Assembly (NCBI GenBank): GCA_014529385.2
Contig: CM043952.1
Span: forward strand, 62,429,119-62,493,118
Reading direction: 5' to 3'
Source: Adiantum capillus-veneris
Taxonomy: Eukaryota > Streptophyta > Polypodiopsida > Polypodiales > Pteridaceae
DNA: 64,000 nucleotides
How positions within the stretch are numbered: position 1 is the first letter of the stretch; each line of letters begins with the position of its first letter. Positions 1 through 11,081 of the stretch are shown here, in pieces. The translations under genes were made by a program, and so were the position numbers. The notes beneath the pieces are model-generated. The model did no database searches. It saw only the letters and a program-made list of their open reading frames with translations, and was not told the origin of the DNA.

Positions 1-2367
1 GGGTTCTTCTCTTTATTATTTAACTTCAATTGGATAAGAGAAAAGGATCAAGTGGGCCTTACAAGAGACAAAGTCCACTCTTTGGCAACTTCTAAAATAT
101 CACCAGAGAGGTAATAATTTTTGGATAAAAAATACACATGAAATAATCAAATGAATCAATGCATTTATGGTTTGTTTATTGTTTGCTCTATAGGAAAAAG
201 GAAATATTGCACTCTTTGATGCATTGCCGTGTAGATGATGTTACTTCTGAGCGTTATATTAGTGCAATGAAATTTAGAATGTACTTGCGTAAAGAGTGGT
301 ATTGGGGAAGTATCTTGAAGCAATGCTTGAGGATCAAAGGGAAAATGATTGAAGAAATGCCGGAGGGCTTTGAAGCATGGTTTCATCACCAATTGAGGGA
401 CCACATTGATAAAGCTTTTGTGGAGCTTTGGAGTAAGCTCAACACAAAAGAGTCGGATGAAAAAATTCCAGAGCTTATGGAATCTTCAATGAGAGTATTA
501 TTCAGGTAATACAATTGATATCTTTATGGTTGTCATTCTATTTTTTACTTAGAGTTTGTATAATAAATAAGTCACTTAGGAAAGGAGCTCAAATAAAGTT
601 AACTGCATTTTATGTAGATGGCTAATTCAGCTTTACGATCAAACTTTGTTGGAGAAGTTGCCAATTGCTGTTGAAAGTTGGAGGGACCTCTCTTGTGAGA
701 AGTGTATGTATCCACTATGGATGAGAGATTATGGTTTGATTGCTTGGGAAATTGAGTATTGCCCTTGGTGGCTAGATTACACTCGAGGCACCTACCCACG
801 TGATGAAGGGAACTTATATAAAGGTTATTTTTGGCATTTATAAAAACTACAAAATTGTTAAAGTGCTCATACTATTTAGATTATGTTTGTGAGAAATATA
901 TTTTTGTTTGCTTTAGAGCACGTTCTTGAAAGAAATGAAAATGGTATTGAGGAGATTGGCTCAGCTTCCAAGAAAGCCACCTCTTCGAAAAGAGTAAACA
1001 ATAGTACAATCTCCTCTATAAAGAAACGATTGGATTTTGTTAGATCCAAGAAGCCCAATAAGTCTCCCAAAAAGAACCAAAAAGGTGCTCAAGGCTCCAC
1101 AGGTAAACTTGCTTGTATAGATATCTAGCTGTCACTTTCTTTCTATTCAACAATTCTTGATGAAATATTTTATTTTTTGATTATGCAGTGCCTTCCATAG
1201 ATTGTGATGTGAACGTTATTGGGAACATGCTAGATGTTCACAAAATTTCTCTCGATGATGAGAAATGGTAAACACATGTGAAAAGAAAGACTAACTATGT
1301 GTGGTGTGTGTTGTGAATGTTTGAAATACATTTATTTGATCGTATGCAGGATCTTGGATTTTCTTCATTCAGCCCATGTTGATGGGGAAAAGAGCAATGA
1401 AGTGGCCTCTCTTTTGTTTGCGGATTTTCCAACAAACTTTAAAGTTGAAAATTTTTCAAAGAACGAGGTATGCATCCTTCAAAACCACAATGGACAGTCT
1501 ATGATAGTTTTGGAACTTTAATTAAATTAACAATGCGTATTATGCAGGTCCCTCCATGGAATCAATTCTCTCGAAAATTAAGTAAGAAAGTGGCCGTAAT
1601 AGCTTCAAAGTATGTGGCAGACAATGGGTGGTACATCACCCTAAGCTCCACTGATCACTTTGGCATTGTGTCTAGCCATGCCATCGAGATGGGATTCAAA
1701 ATGATGCACACCATCCTTATTTTGATCCCCGATGGTTATGTGCGAGAGACCATTGAGATTGAGAGAGTAAGTAAATTTATTTGCTGATTGAAAAGCATGC
1801 TCGTAGTTTTCTTCAATTAGATCATATTCTAGTTGTAATTTGTAGGTGGAAACACTATTGCTAGGATTGTTTTATCGTAAGGGTCAACGTCCTATCTACG
1901 ATCGACGAGATGGAGAGAGCGTGGACAACAACTCTTTCGATGCCAAGTCCGGAATACTGGTGGAGCGCGTCGACGGAGAGTACATTGGAGGACACGCTCT
2001 TAGAGGTGCCGCCGAGCGTAGCCTTGACTTCTTTCGGTAAGAATATATGCTTCCTACTATGCGTTATTGGACTATGTTACATAAAGTAAAAATACGCATA
2101 TTTTTTGCTTTTTTTAGTTGGCTTGTGCGGACATTTACTGCGGAGCACACCTACATTGTTGATATGTTTTCTGGATGTGGTGGCTTGGGCAATGTTTGCG
2201 TTGAGTTGTCTAGACACTGTCTCTGCATAGATAGTGATCCAGAGGTCTTCCATCAACATCTTTCACGCTTCAAGGCTCCATGTGTAAGTGCTATTTCAGC
2301 AGTTGATGCAGATAGTGATGAGGAGACTGATTGGCAACAATATGAGCCCGGATCACATTGCCCTTGA
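1..2367 (+). CDS. Multi-exon gene, C-terminal amino-methyltransferase-like protein (5' end outside window)
   Basis: Nine exons can be read: 1-110, 194-505, 618-823, 917-1102, 1189-1267, 1350-1467, 1548-1766, 1846-2036 and 2118-2367. All eight introns are GT-AG and every junction keeps the frame, giving 556 codons and a TGA stop at 2365-2367. The middle exons hold a C-x-x-C followed by a tryptophan-rich stretch (CPWW), then a Lys/Ser-rich linker. The last three exons read like a beta-class DNA amino-methyltransferase: PPWNQF (motif IV position), then a segment before VDMFSGCGGLG that matches the usual helix plus motif I (F-x-G-x-G) and CIDSDPEVF, the acidic strand binding AdoMet. That order, IV before I, is typical of N4-cytosine/N6-adenine enzymes. 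The residue before PPW is Val, not the expected Asp/Asn/Ser, so activity is doubtful. The fold assignment is inference; the exon structure is seen directly. It could be a host gene or one carried by a transposon. Confidence 0.62.
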
Positions 2368-2632
2368 TTGACATCAACATTGGTATTATCTATCATTTTT
2401 TCTAGTTTGTGATTTTTATGGAATGATGTGTGACCATGGTGTTTGGGTGCCACTTTTTTGGTATTACTGAAGACATGTTGTTGGTGTTGATCGTCCTTAT
2501 CAATTCAGCCATGATTTCATATTTATTATACTAGATAGAAGTTTGTTGAGAGCTTTGGATTTACCAAAGTAATATACCAACATATGCTTTTTTGCTTATG
2601 TTATTTCTTCTTCCCGTGAGCATTCGTTGCTG

Positions 2633-3075
2633 CACGGAAGCAAGTATGGAATGGGAATTTTTTTAGTTTGAATTTTCATACCGTTATGCTACCGAAATTT
2701 TGATTGCTTATCAATATCATCATGCTTTTTGTTCATGTTTGAAAACATAATCATGATTTCACGTATACAGAAAAGTTAGTCAAGCTTCACGGAAGCAAGT
2801 ATGGAATGGAAAATTTTGTTGTTTGTATTTTCGCGCCGTTATGCTGTTGAAATTTTGATTGCTTGTGAATATAATCATGCTTTTTGTTCATATTTAGAAA
2901 CATAATCATGGTTTCATGTATACACAAAAGTTAGGCAAGCTTCACGGAAGCAAGTATAGAATAGGAAAGCTTAACAAAAGTTAAGCAAGCTTTCACAGAA
3001 GCAAGTATGGAATGGTTTTATTTTTATTTTTCACATTGTTATGCTGTCAAAATTTCATTTGCTTGTCAGTATTTC
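2633..3075. repeat. Minisatellite, period about 155 bp
   Basis: The phrase CACGGAAGCAAGTATGGAAT starts at 2633, 2788 and 2943 (spacing 155 and 155), and a variant recurs at 2994 after only 51 bp. The intervening sequence (cgttatgct, gaaattttgattgctt, catgctttttgttcat, acataatcatg) is also shared, so these are true tandem units, the last two truncated. The array starts about 265 bp after the stop of the methyltransferase-like gene. No coding potential is seen. Confidence 0.8.
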
Positions 3076-3160
3076 TTTACACTGTCGGTCTAAGAATATA
3101 TATAGTTTTATATATAATATTTATATTATATATATAATATATTTTTATTTATTTATTTAT

Positions 3161-3300
3161 ATGTGTGTGTTTATGTACGTAAGGAGATCTTCAACTCGGT
3201 AAAGTGTTTTTAAGTACTTGTTTATACAATATATATAGTTATTTATACGTGTGTGTTTATGTATGTATGCAGTTCTTCAACTCAGTAAAGTGTTCTTAAT
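3161..3300. repeat. Two-copy tandem repeat, period 86 bp, AT-rich
   Basis: The string tgtgtgtttatgta followed by cttcaactc.gtaaagtgtt occurs from 3161 and again from 3247. It sits in a very AT-rich stretch (3080-3260). No gene was recognised between 2368 and 3925. Confidence 0.6.
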
Positions 3301-3925
3301 TACTATTTTATATGCAAGAGTCTATGCGTGTTTCATTACTTTGAGGTCTTCGCCCAAACAAGTACAACCATCAATATTTTTTAGATTCCTAGTTTCAAAT
3401 TGGCTTATTAGGCATTCATCCTTGTTTGCAACAACACCTACATGGACAGGAAAGTATATTCTACTAAAATTAGGGTAAATACTAAAGACATGCTCATCTT
3501 TTTCTTGCATTATATAAAAAACTCACATAGATTTTCTTTACATTTTTGGCTTTCAAACAGCTTGTAGTTACATTTGACGGCTTAGTTTAGCTACAAGATA
3601 TCAACAATACCCTAAATTATGACAGATCTTGAAGATGTGTTAGTAGACCAGGCCGATTAAAAGTATCACAGCTACTTCAATAATAATAAGTCAGACAGAG
3701 ACATATGAATTATTCTCGCCAAGGCACTGAAGAGTGGAACACCATCATATAGTTAAAATAAGCATCATATAATTAAAATAAGTTGTTTACATGATTACGT
3801 AGGGAATCAAACCTACACACACACACACACAGAGTACAACTTGCATCACACTAGTACAATTTATCATGTGCTAGTGCATATTTATTTAACTATATTATTT
3901 AGTGCATAATTATTTAAATCTTGCC

Positions 3926-4282
3926 TCAATCTTCTACCACATTAGAGCCAGAGATGTCGACCAGGTTGATTGTGCGTTTGCAGACAAGCAAATGGTCAAT
4001 CTCCGCCTGTAAAGCGGCCCTTCGAGAGCTATCTATGTACCCCCATGTCTCCCACTTGCCCAGAGCTTCTCGCATTGTCTCAAAGCCATCATTGAGTTCC
4101 TGGTCTCCGGTGTTGCGAGCGCGATTAAGGTGGTTGAACATCCGGATCGCCTTGTTTGTCTCACGCTCTCTTTGTGTAAACGTCTTCTTTTCTTCAAGGG
4201 GTGCGTTGGGGGGGAGTTTGTGAAGCTCTTCATGGATTTTTGCAACTACCTCATTACCAGTACTAGCATATCCTATAGGCAT
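3926..4282 (-). CDS. Possible small gene, 118 codons, unknown function
   Basis: A minus-strand ATG at 4282-4280 opens 118 codons to a stop at 3926. The product is soluble-looking, rich in Glu, Lys and Arg, with likely amphipathic helices (EEKKTFTQRERETNKAIRMF) and no signal peptide or membrane segment. A TATATATAAA box lies on the same strand about 87 bases upstream of the ATG, a plausible plant promoter spacing with a short leader. GC content is higher than in the AT-rich sequence on both sides. No family is recognised. It could be a single-exon gene, the last exon of a longer gene, or a captured gene fragment. Confidence 0.42.
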   Translation of the reverse strand: MPIGYASTGNEVVAKIHEELHKLPPNAPLEEKKTFTQRERETNKAIRMFNHLNRARNTGDQELNDGFETMREALGKWETWGYIDSSRRAALQAEIDHLLVCKRTINLVDISGSNVVED

Positions 4283-4368
4283 TGTATAAGTACAGGGAAA
4301 ATGAAAAAATCTCTCTTGATTAGCACCTCCGATTCACTTGTGAAGCATATGGTGCTTGCCTTGTAACA

Positions 4369-4378
4369 TTTATATATA
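4369..4378 (-). promoter_or_regulatory. TATA box upstream of the 118-codon ORF
   Basis: Read on the minus strand the sequence is TATATATAAA. It lies 87 bases before the ATG at 4282. Its spacing fits a core promoter with a leader of roughly 55 bases, but AT-rich DNA nearby makes chance occurrence possible. Confidence 0.35.
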
Positions 4379-4484
4379 GGCTAAAGCACCATGCTCTCAA
4401 AAAGCATTGATAGTGATGGAAGAGGGGCATGTGTTAGTGACATGAGGGGTCCCACGCAGCATATGCTAACTGCTAAATTGGAAC

Positions 4485-4780
4485 GTGCAATAATATATGC
4501 ATGATTTGTCAATATGAATATTATAATCGTCTACTACTCCACCACTAACTTTTAAAGTGGGGTGTGCAATAAAATATGCATGATTTGTCACTACGATTAT
4601 TATTCCCCTATAAGATTTATAAGTATCTAAAAGTGCAATGAGTAGACAACACTAGCTGCCTCTCTAAGGGCTCGGGAAACACTATGATTATTATTCTTCT
4701 ATGAATACTATAGGCATATAATAGTGCAATGAGTAACCACCACAAACTGCCTCTCTAAGGGCTCGGAAAACATTATTTGT
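4485..4780. repeat. Imperfect direct repeats of 80-91 bp
   Basis: Two interleaved repeat pairs are visible. One contains atatgcatgatttgtca at about 4495 and 4575. The other contains gtgcaatgagta, then ctgcctctctaagggctcgg, at 4633 and 4724. No ORF of note is present. Confidence 0.55.
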
Positions 4781-4806
4781 GGACCCGGATTTGGAACCTT
4801 TTCACA

Positions 4807-4820
4807 CGCATATGAACAGG

Positions 4821-4895
<75 letters not shown>
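4807..4895. repeat. Compound (CT)n(CA)n microsatellite
   Basis: A pure CT run of about 54 bases passes directly into a CA run of about 34 bases. ORFs across it on both strands are artefacts of the dinucleotide repeats. Confidence 0.95.
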
Positions 4896-4896
<1 letters not shown>

Positions 4897-4898
<2 letters not shown>

Positions 4899-5121
4899 AG
4901 TAGAAAACGTGCACACAACCTCCTTCTTCACAACAAAACTCCACTTTCATCTCAATTAAAATGTGGGATATTTATAAAATATATAAATTAAACCAACACA
5001 TAAACAATTCTATACCAAGATACTAAATGAAATAATTTGAACCGGCTTGAGAACCTTCTTGCCCAAACTTGAGCCGGACTTTTTTCATTTTGAACCTATC
5101 TTTCCTCTCTCCCCCTCATCT

Positions 5122-5188
<67 letters not shown>

Positions 5189-5352
5189 ATGTGAGTAGAA
5201 AACGTGCACACAACCTCCTTCTTCACAACAAAACTCCACTTTTACTTAACTCCACTTTCATCTCAATTAAAATGTAGGATATTTATAAAATATATACACT
5301 AAACCAACACATAAACAATTCTATACCAAGTTACTAAATGAAATAATTTGAG
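4897..5352. repeat. Direct duplication of about 145 bp containing a second (CT)n(CA)n tract
   Basis: The sequence after the first microsatellite (gtgagtagaaaacgtgcaca ... ctaaatgaaataatttga, 4897-5040) is repeated at 5192-5351, again directly after a CT/CA tract (5126-5190). The second copy has a small internal duplication of the phrase aactccacttt. The two blocks suggest a segmental tandem duplication that carried the microsatellite with it. Confidence 0.8.
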
Positions 5353-5365
5353 AGCGAACACTAAT

Positions 5366-6222
5366 GTTAGGGAAGATTCTCCTTATATGGATGTACTACC
5401 TGGGATGACTGAGTCGGACAATGTGGATTGGGTCCACCTAGCAGCAACCATAGACACTTGGAGAAATAGGGGGACAACCTGGGTAACACCTGAGGGGGAT
5501 GAAATGCACGTACCCTTAAATATGCTACAAGCAATGCATATAGCTTTCGACAAGACTCATCCTAATATACGGAAGAAAACATACAAGTGGGTCCCTAAAG
5601 CTTCTTTAGCGACCATAGCTAGTGCTAAAAAACAAAATCCTTGTAAGAAACGTCCCACTCGCTCCAAGAAATGTAAGGAAACGTGGCGTTGGATTCCTAA
5701 ACGACTATTGGAAGCCCAAGGCTACTACCAAGGAAATGATCAAATCTGGGTGCCAAAACGTAGATTGTGTTCTTACCTGTCACCTGACCCATGTGCTCTC
5801 AATCCTGTGGCTCCAAAACGAATTGAGAATCGTGGAAAGAAAAAATCACAGAATGCTACACACCCGCTCCAGAGTTAGTTTGGGTACCGAAGAAAGAACG
5901 ATTTGTTCCACCTAGCTCAGGAAGGGGGGAAACCCATGAAGCTTCTAGATCCTCATGTAATGCATCCATTGAGGTAAAAGCTTCTCCACAACCTCCACCT
6001 ACAATAGTGGACCTCCATAAAGCTACAAAGGGGTCCACACCTCCCAGTGTTCAAGAATCACCTGATGAACCACTTCAAGTTCGATATTGGGAGAGTACCT
6101 TACCACCCTTGCAACTTGACGAGGCACCTAAGGTAATAGAAAACTACTGGCAAAAATCCTCACCTAGTACCAACTGGAACATTTGGTTTCAAAGGGTGAC
6201 AAGCACATTTGAAACGGTATGA
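5366..6222 (+). pseudogene. Remnant of pol linker joined to post-integrase W-x-P-K repeat ORF
   Basis: The open frame to 5878 encodes the protease-to-RT linker of element A (MDVLPGMTESDNVDWVHL) joined, by a large deletion, to the repeat region KKTYKWVPK ... WRWIPKRLL ... QIWVPKRRL. A one-base loss near 5838 (ggaaagaaaaaatc against ggaaaggaaaaaatc in element A) shifts the frame. The rest, including LVWVPKKERF and the C-terminal WESTLPPLQLDE, continues in another frame to a stop at 6222. The retropepsin-like domain that precedes the repeats in element A lies in the deleted part. Confidence 0.75.
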
Positions 6223-6229
6223 TCTACCC

Positions 6230-6243
6230 AAGGAAGGGGGGAG
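6230..6243 (+). other. Internal polypurine tract
   Basis: AAGGAAGGGGGGAG follows the W-x-P-K ORF by a few bases and is followed by TGTTTGTTGACA. The same 14-mer occurs at 55794-55807 in element A and, on the minus strand, twice in element B. Confidence 0.7.
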
Positions 6244-7842
6244 TGTTTGTTGACAGTCATCATTCACTCACTACCCTCTCAACCTTCCTCCCTGACCTCT
6301 CAATCTCCCAATCTTAGGGAATGTATATATAAAGCCTTATACTCACAAAAAAACAGAAATAATAAAGAGCAAGAGCAATTAGCAAACGAGTATGCACAAT
6401 AAAAGTCAAAACATTGACCAGACCTACACATTCACATTCAGTACACTAAAACAGAAACCTATGTTATCAAACACCTTTGATCCTCATCACTCGAGTGATG
6501 GAGGGTAGGTAGGATTAATACGATAGGAGTGTTTCTGTTTTAGAGTTGAGTGATTAGCAGAGTTCTTTTTTCCCACTGATGTGCCTCCTAGAATTATTCT
6601 TGTGTTTTCTGGTGTGTACAGGAGCGGGTTGCTGTTGTTAGGATTTGGACCTTCATAAAGTCTTTATCTCAACTCACTCTTCAAATCAAGCGCGACCATC
6701 AACACAAACAGGTGTTTCTTGTCCATTAGCATTGCCCCTTATCACTTTTGCATCCATGTTTGTCTGCTTTGATTGTGATTGGTAGCATAATATTCAGCGC
6801 ATTTGCTTAGTACCAAACATTAAATTCAATGTAATTTTTTGTCATAATCACTTGTCTAGGTTTAAAAATCAAGCAGTCCGACTAAGCTAGTTTGACCAAG
6901 CTAGGTGTTAGAGATCTTCTCTTAATACCATGGGGAATGCCTTCCTAATAATTAATGGTTACTTAGGTTCTTAATCCGATTTGGGCAGCATTGTATGAAA
7001 TGTACTTGGGCTTGACCCTATTGACCTTTAGCTTAAGTATTATAAAGGGAGTTTACTAGTGTGATGAGCCTCGGGAGGTGTAACAGGGTTATATAACCCC
7101 CCAAAGTTACAAAAATTAAAATGCTGAAAACGAACAAACAAAAAAAAAATCAAAGTGCCACAATGTAAAATCTTAAAGCTGGAAGAGAAATATCAGCTTG
7201 ATTTGGTACTTCACTCACATGTATCGCCTATGGTACTAGAGCCCTAGAGGTTCCCAGTATGGGCGCTTTTCCTTGAAAAGCAAAAAACCCAAGGCATACA
7301 AAATAAGCACACACATCAAAATTGAATCACTGTGAAAAGACTTTGGGGGGTCAAAGAAAAGGTAATCAGTCAGGAGATGATTTCATGAGAAATTCCTTTT
7401 ATCATAGCTTAACTACAAGGTCTTCTAGGTATAGCCTCTAGTCAGCCCTCGAACATGAAATACTTGGCTCTCGCAATTAAACAACTTAATTGACTAGAGA
7501 AAATTGAGAACCTTACCCATGGTATTAATAGTCGATCTCTAGTGCCTTTCGACCGTTAAATTAGCAACCCCAGACTTGTTTAATTTTTTACCTTTACAGT
7601 TGTTTATGCGTTGGATTATATTGCAATTTAATGTTATTGCTGACAAATGGTTTAAATTTTTATTACCAATCAAATTGTCTGTCTAAAACTGCATATGCTT
7701 TTTAATTGCTTATGAGAATGCAATTATTGTGCCAATGTTGTTTGATTTTGCAGTGAGACTGAAGAAGGCTAAGGACATTCATCTCAAATGCTCTTCCACC
7801 TCGACGAACGAGCTTCAACTCAATAGCTTCCGAGGACGGAAT
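6244..7842 (+). other. 3' non-coding part of the truncated element, first segment
   Basis: This stretch parallels 55808-57725 of element A. It includes a TATATATAAAG box near 6328, the motif atgtgcctcctagaattatt near 6580, and the phrase tatggtactagagccctagaggttcc near 7230. It is interrupted at 7842 by the nested LTR element. No intact ORF is seen. Confidence 0.7.
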
Positions 7843-8013
7843 TGTAAGAACTAGGGAACTAGGCCTTGAGATCCTCCTCCCAACCTCCCTTTATATAGAC
7901 AGGCTCCTAGCCCCTTGCCCTAGACGGATCCCCTGTCCACACTGCCTAGCCCGGCCCTTGGCCGTAGTCCGTGACTAACCTAGTTCTTAGGGTACAGGAC
8001 CCTTGTCCTGACA
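7843..8013 (-). repeat. 3' LTR of the non-autonomous element
   Basis: A 171-bp copy whose plus-strand text begins tgtaagaactagggaactag and ends cttgtcctgaca. A minus-strand purine tract (ccttaagggggaggtaa) directly precedes it in the element's orientation, marking it as the 3' LTR. It contains ctccctttatatagac. Confidence 0.85.
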
Positions 8014-10677
8014 TTACCTCCCCCTTAAGGAAGAGTTTGCATCCTCGAAAGCACAAGTAGTACTATCTTCTTAAGAATACTGATGTTGTCTTTATTGACG
8101 TCCCATAAGTGAGCCAGTTGGCTGTATGATCTATAATTGGTGCAGTGAGGAGGTTCAATGAAACCAAGAGCAACACCTTGATTTTCAACATTGTTGTCCG
8201 TTTGCAACCACTTGGGTCGAAATGGTAACTCTAGTTATAACTCACTTGAGTATTATAAAGGAGTAGCCATAACTAAGAGTCACTTGGGTCTAATTGGTAA
8301 CTCCATTTATAACTCACATTGAGTACTGGAAAGGAGAAACCACAATGAAGAGTTGCCGAAAGGCATAACCATGTTCAGATCTTCTGAAGGTACTGGAATA
8401 ATTCAAGGAAACCTTGGTGCAACTATCCCTGAATGTTGAGAGCCAGATTTCCAACTCCCCACCACAAGAGGTGTTCAAAGTCGAAAATCGTAGTTAAGCA
8501 AATTCTAGAATAGGGAGAAAATCATCTATTCGGAAAATGCGTTGTGCTAACGTATGCTCTTAGCAGATCCTTTAGCACAAGATTACTCTTTGTAATCTGC
8601 CTATCTCCTTGGATAACTAACAATACTGAGGGGTGTTTTCCTCATGGTTTACAGACAGTCGTCCCAGATGACTGGTAAACGGGGAATCACAGTAGTGTAC
8701 AACCATCGTGGTTAACTTGAGAAAATCTACAAACGGCCAAACCGAGCCATGACCTCTACTGGTGATTAGTAGACTTCAAAATTTATCTCATAGAGATAGT
8801 GCACATAGAGTGAAAAATGCTTCATAAGCAACAATCTTAGGAATATGCATGCCGTTCGAAATCAGCCTTTGCTAAACACTAGGGCCCATAACACCTAGTG
8901 TGCATGCATTTAGCAAAAACTAACCCGAACCTGTATATCCATAATAGTCCGTGCCAATAGATGTGATGCGCCTAGCACACATTAAAAGGAATGTAAATAG
9001 TTCGGAAAAGAAACTAAATACTTTTAGTTGCAAGCCTTGCTGAAACGTCTGAATCACAGTAGAAGGTGAAACATTGATCACTTCTAGGTACAGACAATGA
9101 AACTTTTTCATTAACAACTGATAGGCTTGCTATATGTATAAACAACCATCTGTAATGTTGTTTAGCAGTACTTGTACCTTAACAAGTCATTCTAAGTGTC
9201 CGACAATTTCTGGCCACGAAATTGCTCCTGATACGTCGTGCTAAAAATGGTTTAGAAAACAGTTGTGACCAGCACCTAGGGACTTTGTCGTGACACATAA
9301 TTGAAATAATGGCGCCAGTGTCAGTCCAGAGACTCATATTCTCCACATGTGGAATATGTCTCATGTAAGGATGTGTAAAAAGGAACATCCTTCAAGTACA
9401 AGATGTACTTGTGTGTGGAGGTAACTGCAAACACTCTACGATGGGAGTGAGAGGGACCCTCATAAGTCTTGCTCCACTGGCTAAACCGAACTCGTTGAGT
9501 TCCTAGACCATATTGTATCCTATGTGACAACATGTGCCAAATTGAACCCTACAAGTAGGTTCGTAACTGCATAAGGCAGAAAGACAGATTGGACACTTGG
9601 CCCAAAATACTCTGTGCCGACATGCCCTTGGCATGGGTCTGTAATATTCAAGCGTACTTAGACATCTTGAAACACCAAGCAACGCATACTAAACATGGAG
9701 TTGACACCAAATCAGTACACTTACCTGTATGCAAATGCAATAACATATTGTACACTTACATGTATGCAAAATGCAATAACATAATGTACACTTACTTGTA
9801 TGCAAATGGAAAGGAGCACGTCCCCTACCTGAAAAACAAACAGTATTGCACTGGGAACCCTGTATGTTGCCTTTGCAACCCAAGTCCTTGAATTAGAATC
9901 TACGTAGTCAAATCCCTTGATAAGACTTCTTTGTAGAAACTGCTCAACTAGGAGATAACGGTAACCAACATAGTTAACCGTGTACAAATTGAGTGGAATC
10001 AACTTAAAAAGTGTGTTCGTCTGCTACCGCGTGGTAGATTGCGGAATTCTTTCCTTGAAAGTAGAACTGGGAGAGATCAACTGTGATCCTCAATGCAGAT
10101 CAATTCATAGTGGCCGATGACGAGATTTGCATCTTATGTAAACGAAAAAATCAGTCGGAGTTTGCAGCCTGATCGGAATACTGAATTATTCTTGCAGAAC
10201 CACGAATTGTGGTCGTTTATCTTCCAAAGGAGCACGAGAACGGAGGAAGGCTTGCCGGCCTCTTGTTTATGCCGCCCTGTTGGTGGGAAGGGCCTTCTAC
10301 TATGGCCAAAGCTCAAAGTTAATGGCCAAAGGCCTTTTAATGTGAATACACACAATTTTTGAAGCCAAACATGAGAGCCGGCAGCATGCACTTCACTATG
10401 AGGAGAAAGATGGAGATGGTGCGACTTGCTCAGGCCGGCTACGGCCGCGAGGTTCTGGAAAACACCCTACCTCAGCATGGCGCTCCTTCCAAGCCCGACT
10501 CCTCGTCAAATCATGCACCACACACACTCGTCCAAAACGGGCAACATACCCGATTTAGGCAAGCTTCTTTGCTATTTTTGGAAAAATCCTTATAAAGGCC
10601 ACGGTTCTCACCTAAAGGCCCTATTTTTAGGAGCCAAAGGTGACCACGCCTAGAGAGAGGGTGGAAGAGAGTCCTAA
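8014..10677 (-). other. Internal region of the non-autonomous LTR element
   Basis: About 2.7 kb with no long ORF. Visible structure: a two-copy tandem repeat at 8209-8345 (cacttgggtc..a.tggtaact, period about 73), and a three-copy repeat at 9717-9812 (tacactta.ctgtatgcaaa, period 36-37). Minus-strand ORFs of 60-93 codons show no family motif I can name. It may be decayed coding sequence or never coding. Confidence 0.6.
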
Positions 10678-10689
10678 GCTCTGATACCA
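10678..10689 (-). other. Primer binding site, initiator tRNA-Met type
   Basis: The minus strand reads TGGTATCAGAGC one base after the LTR end. This is the standard plant initiator tRNA-Met primer site and fixes the element's orientation. Confidence 0.9.
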
Positions 10690-10690
10690 G

Positions 10691-10862
10691 TGTAAGAACT
10701 AGGTTACTAGGCCTTGAGATCCTCCTCCCAACCTCCCTTTATATAGACAGGCTCCTAGCCCCTTGCCCTAGACGGATCCCCTTGTCCACACTACCTAGCC
10801 CGGCCCTTGGCCGTAGTCCGTGACTAACCTAGTTCTTAAGGTACAGGACCCTTGTCCTGACA
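10691..10862 (-). repeat. 5' LTR of the non-autonomous element
   Basis: A 172-bp copy next to the primer site, nearly identical to the copy at 7843-8013. Confidence 0.85.
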
Positions 10863-10873
10863 TTACTTCCCTC

Positions 10874-11057
10874 GTAAGAACTAGGGAACTAGGCCTTGAG
10901 ATCCTCCTCCCAACCTCCCTTTATATAGACGGGCTCCTAGCCCCTTGCCCTAGACAGATCCCCTGTCCACACTGCCTAGCCCGGCCCTTGGCCATCGGCC
11001 CTTGGCCATATTCCGTGACTAACCTAGTTCGTAGGGTACAGGACCCTTGTCCTGACA
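10874..11057 (-). repeat. Extra third LTR copy
   Basis: This copy is separated from the 5' LTR by only about 11 bases, which read on the minus strand as gagggaagtaa, a polypurine tract. It carries an internal duplication of cggcccttggcca. The LTR-PPT-LTR arrangement suggests it is left from a tandem copy whose internal region was removed by recombination. Confidence 0.75.
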
Positions 11058-11081
11058 GGATCTACATCAGGACGGGAGGCA

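Larger units (their letters stand above)
7843..11057 (-). mobile_element. Non-autonomous short-LTR retrotransposon with three LTR copies
   Basis: On the minus strand the order is LTR (11057-10874), a short purine tract, LTR (10862-10691), primer site, 2.7 kb internal region, purine tract, LTR (8013-7843). LTRs are about 171 bp, starting TGTCAGGACAAGGG and ending CTTACA. The flanks are GGAAT on the left and GGAT on the right, a 5-bp target duplication with one base lost. The internal region has only short broken ORFs and no recognisable gag or pol, so it must depend on another element. It is larger than a classical TRIM but has TRIM-sized LTRs. Confidence 0.82.

Noticed and set aside
4708-5277. 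ORFs across the CT/CA microsatellites
   Set aside because: Dinucleotide repeats give open frames on both strands (SLSLSL, THTHTH, CVCVCV).
9717-9812. CRISPR-like short repeat array
   Set aside because: Three adjoining 36-37-bp imperfect units without unique spacers are a simple tandem repeat, and the genome is a plant nuclear one.
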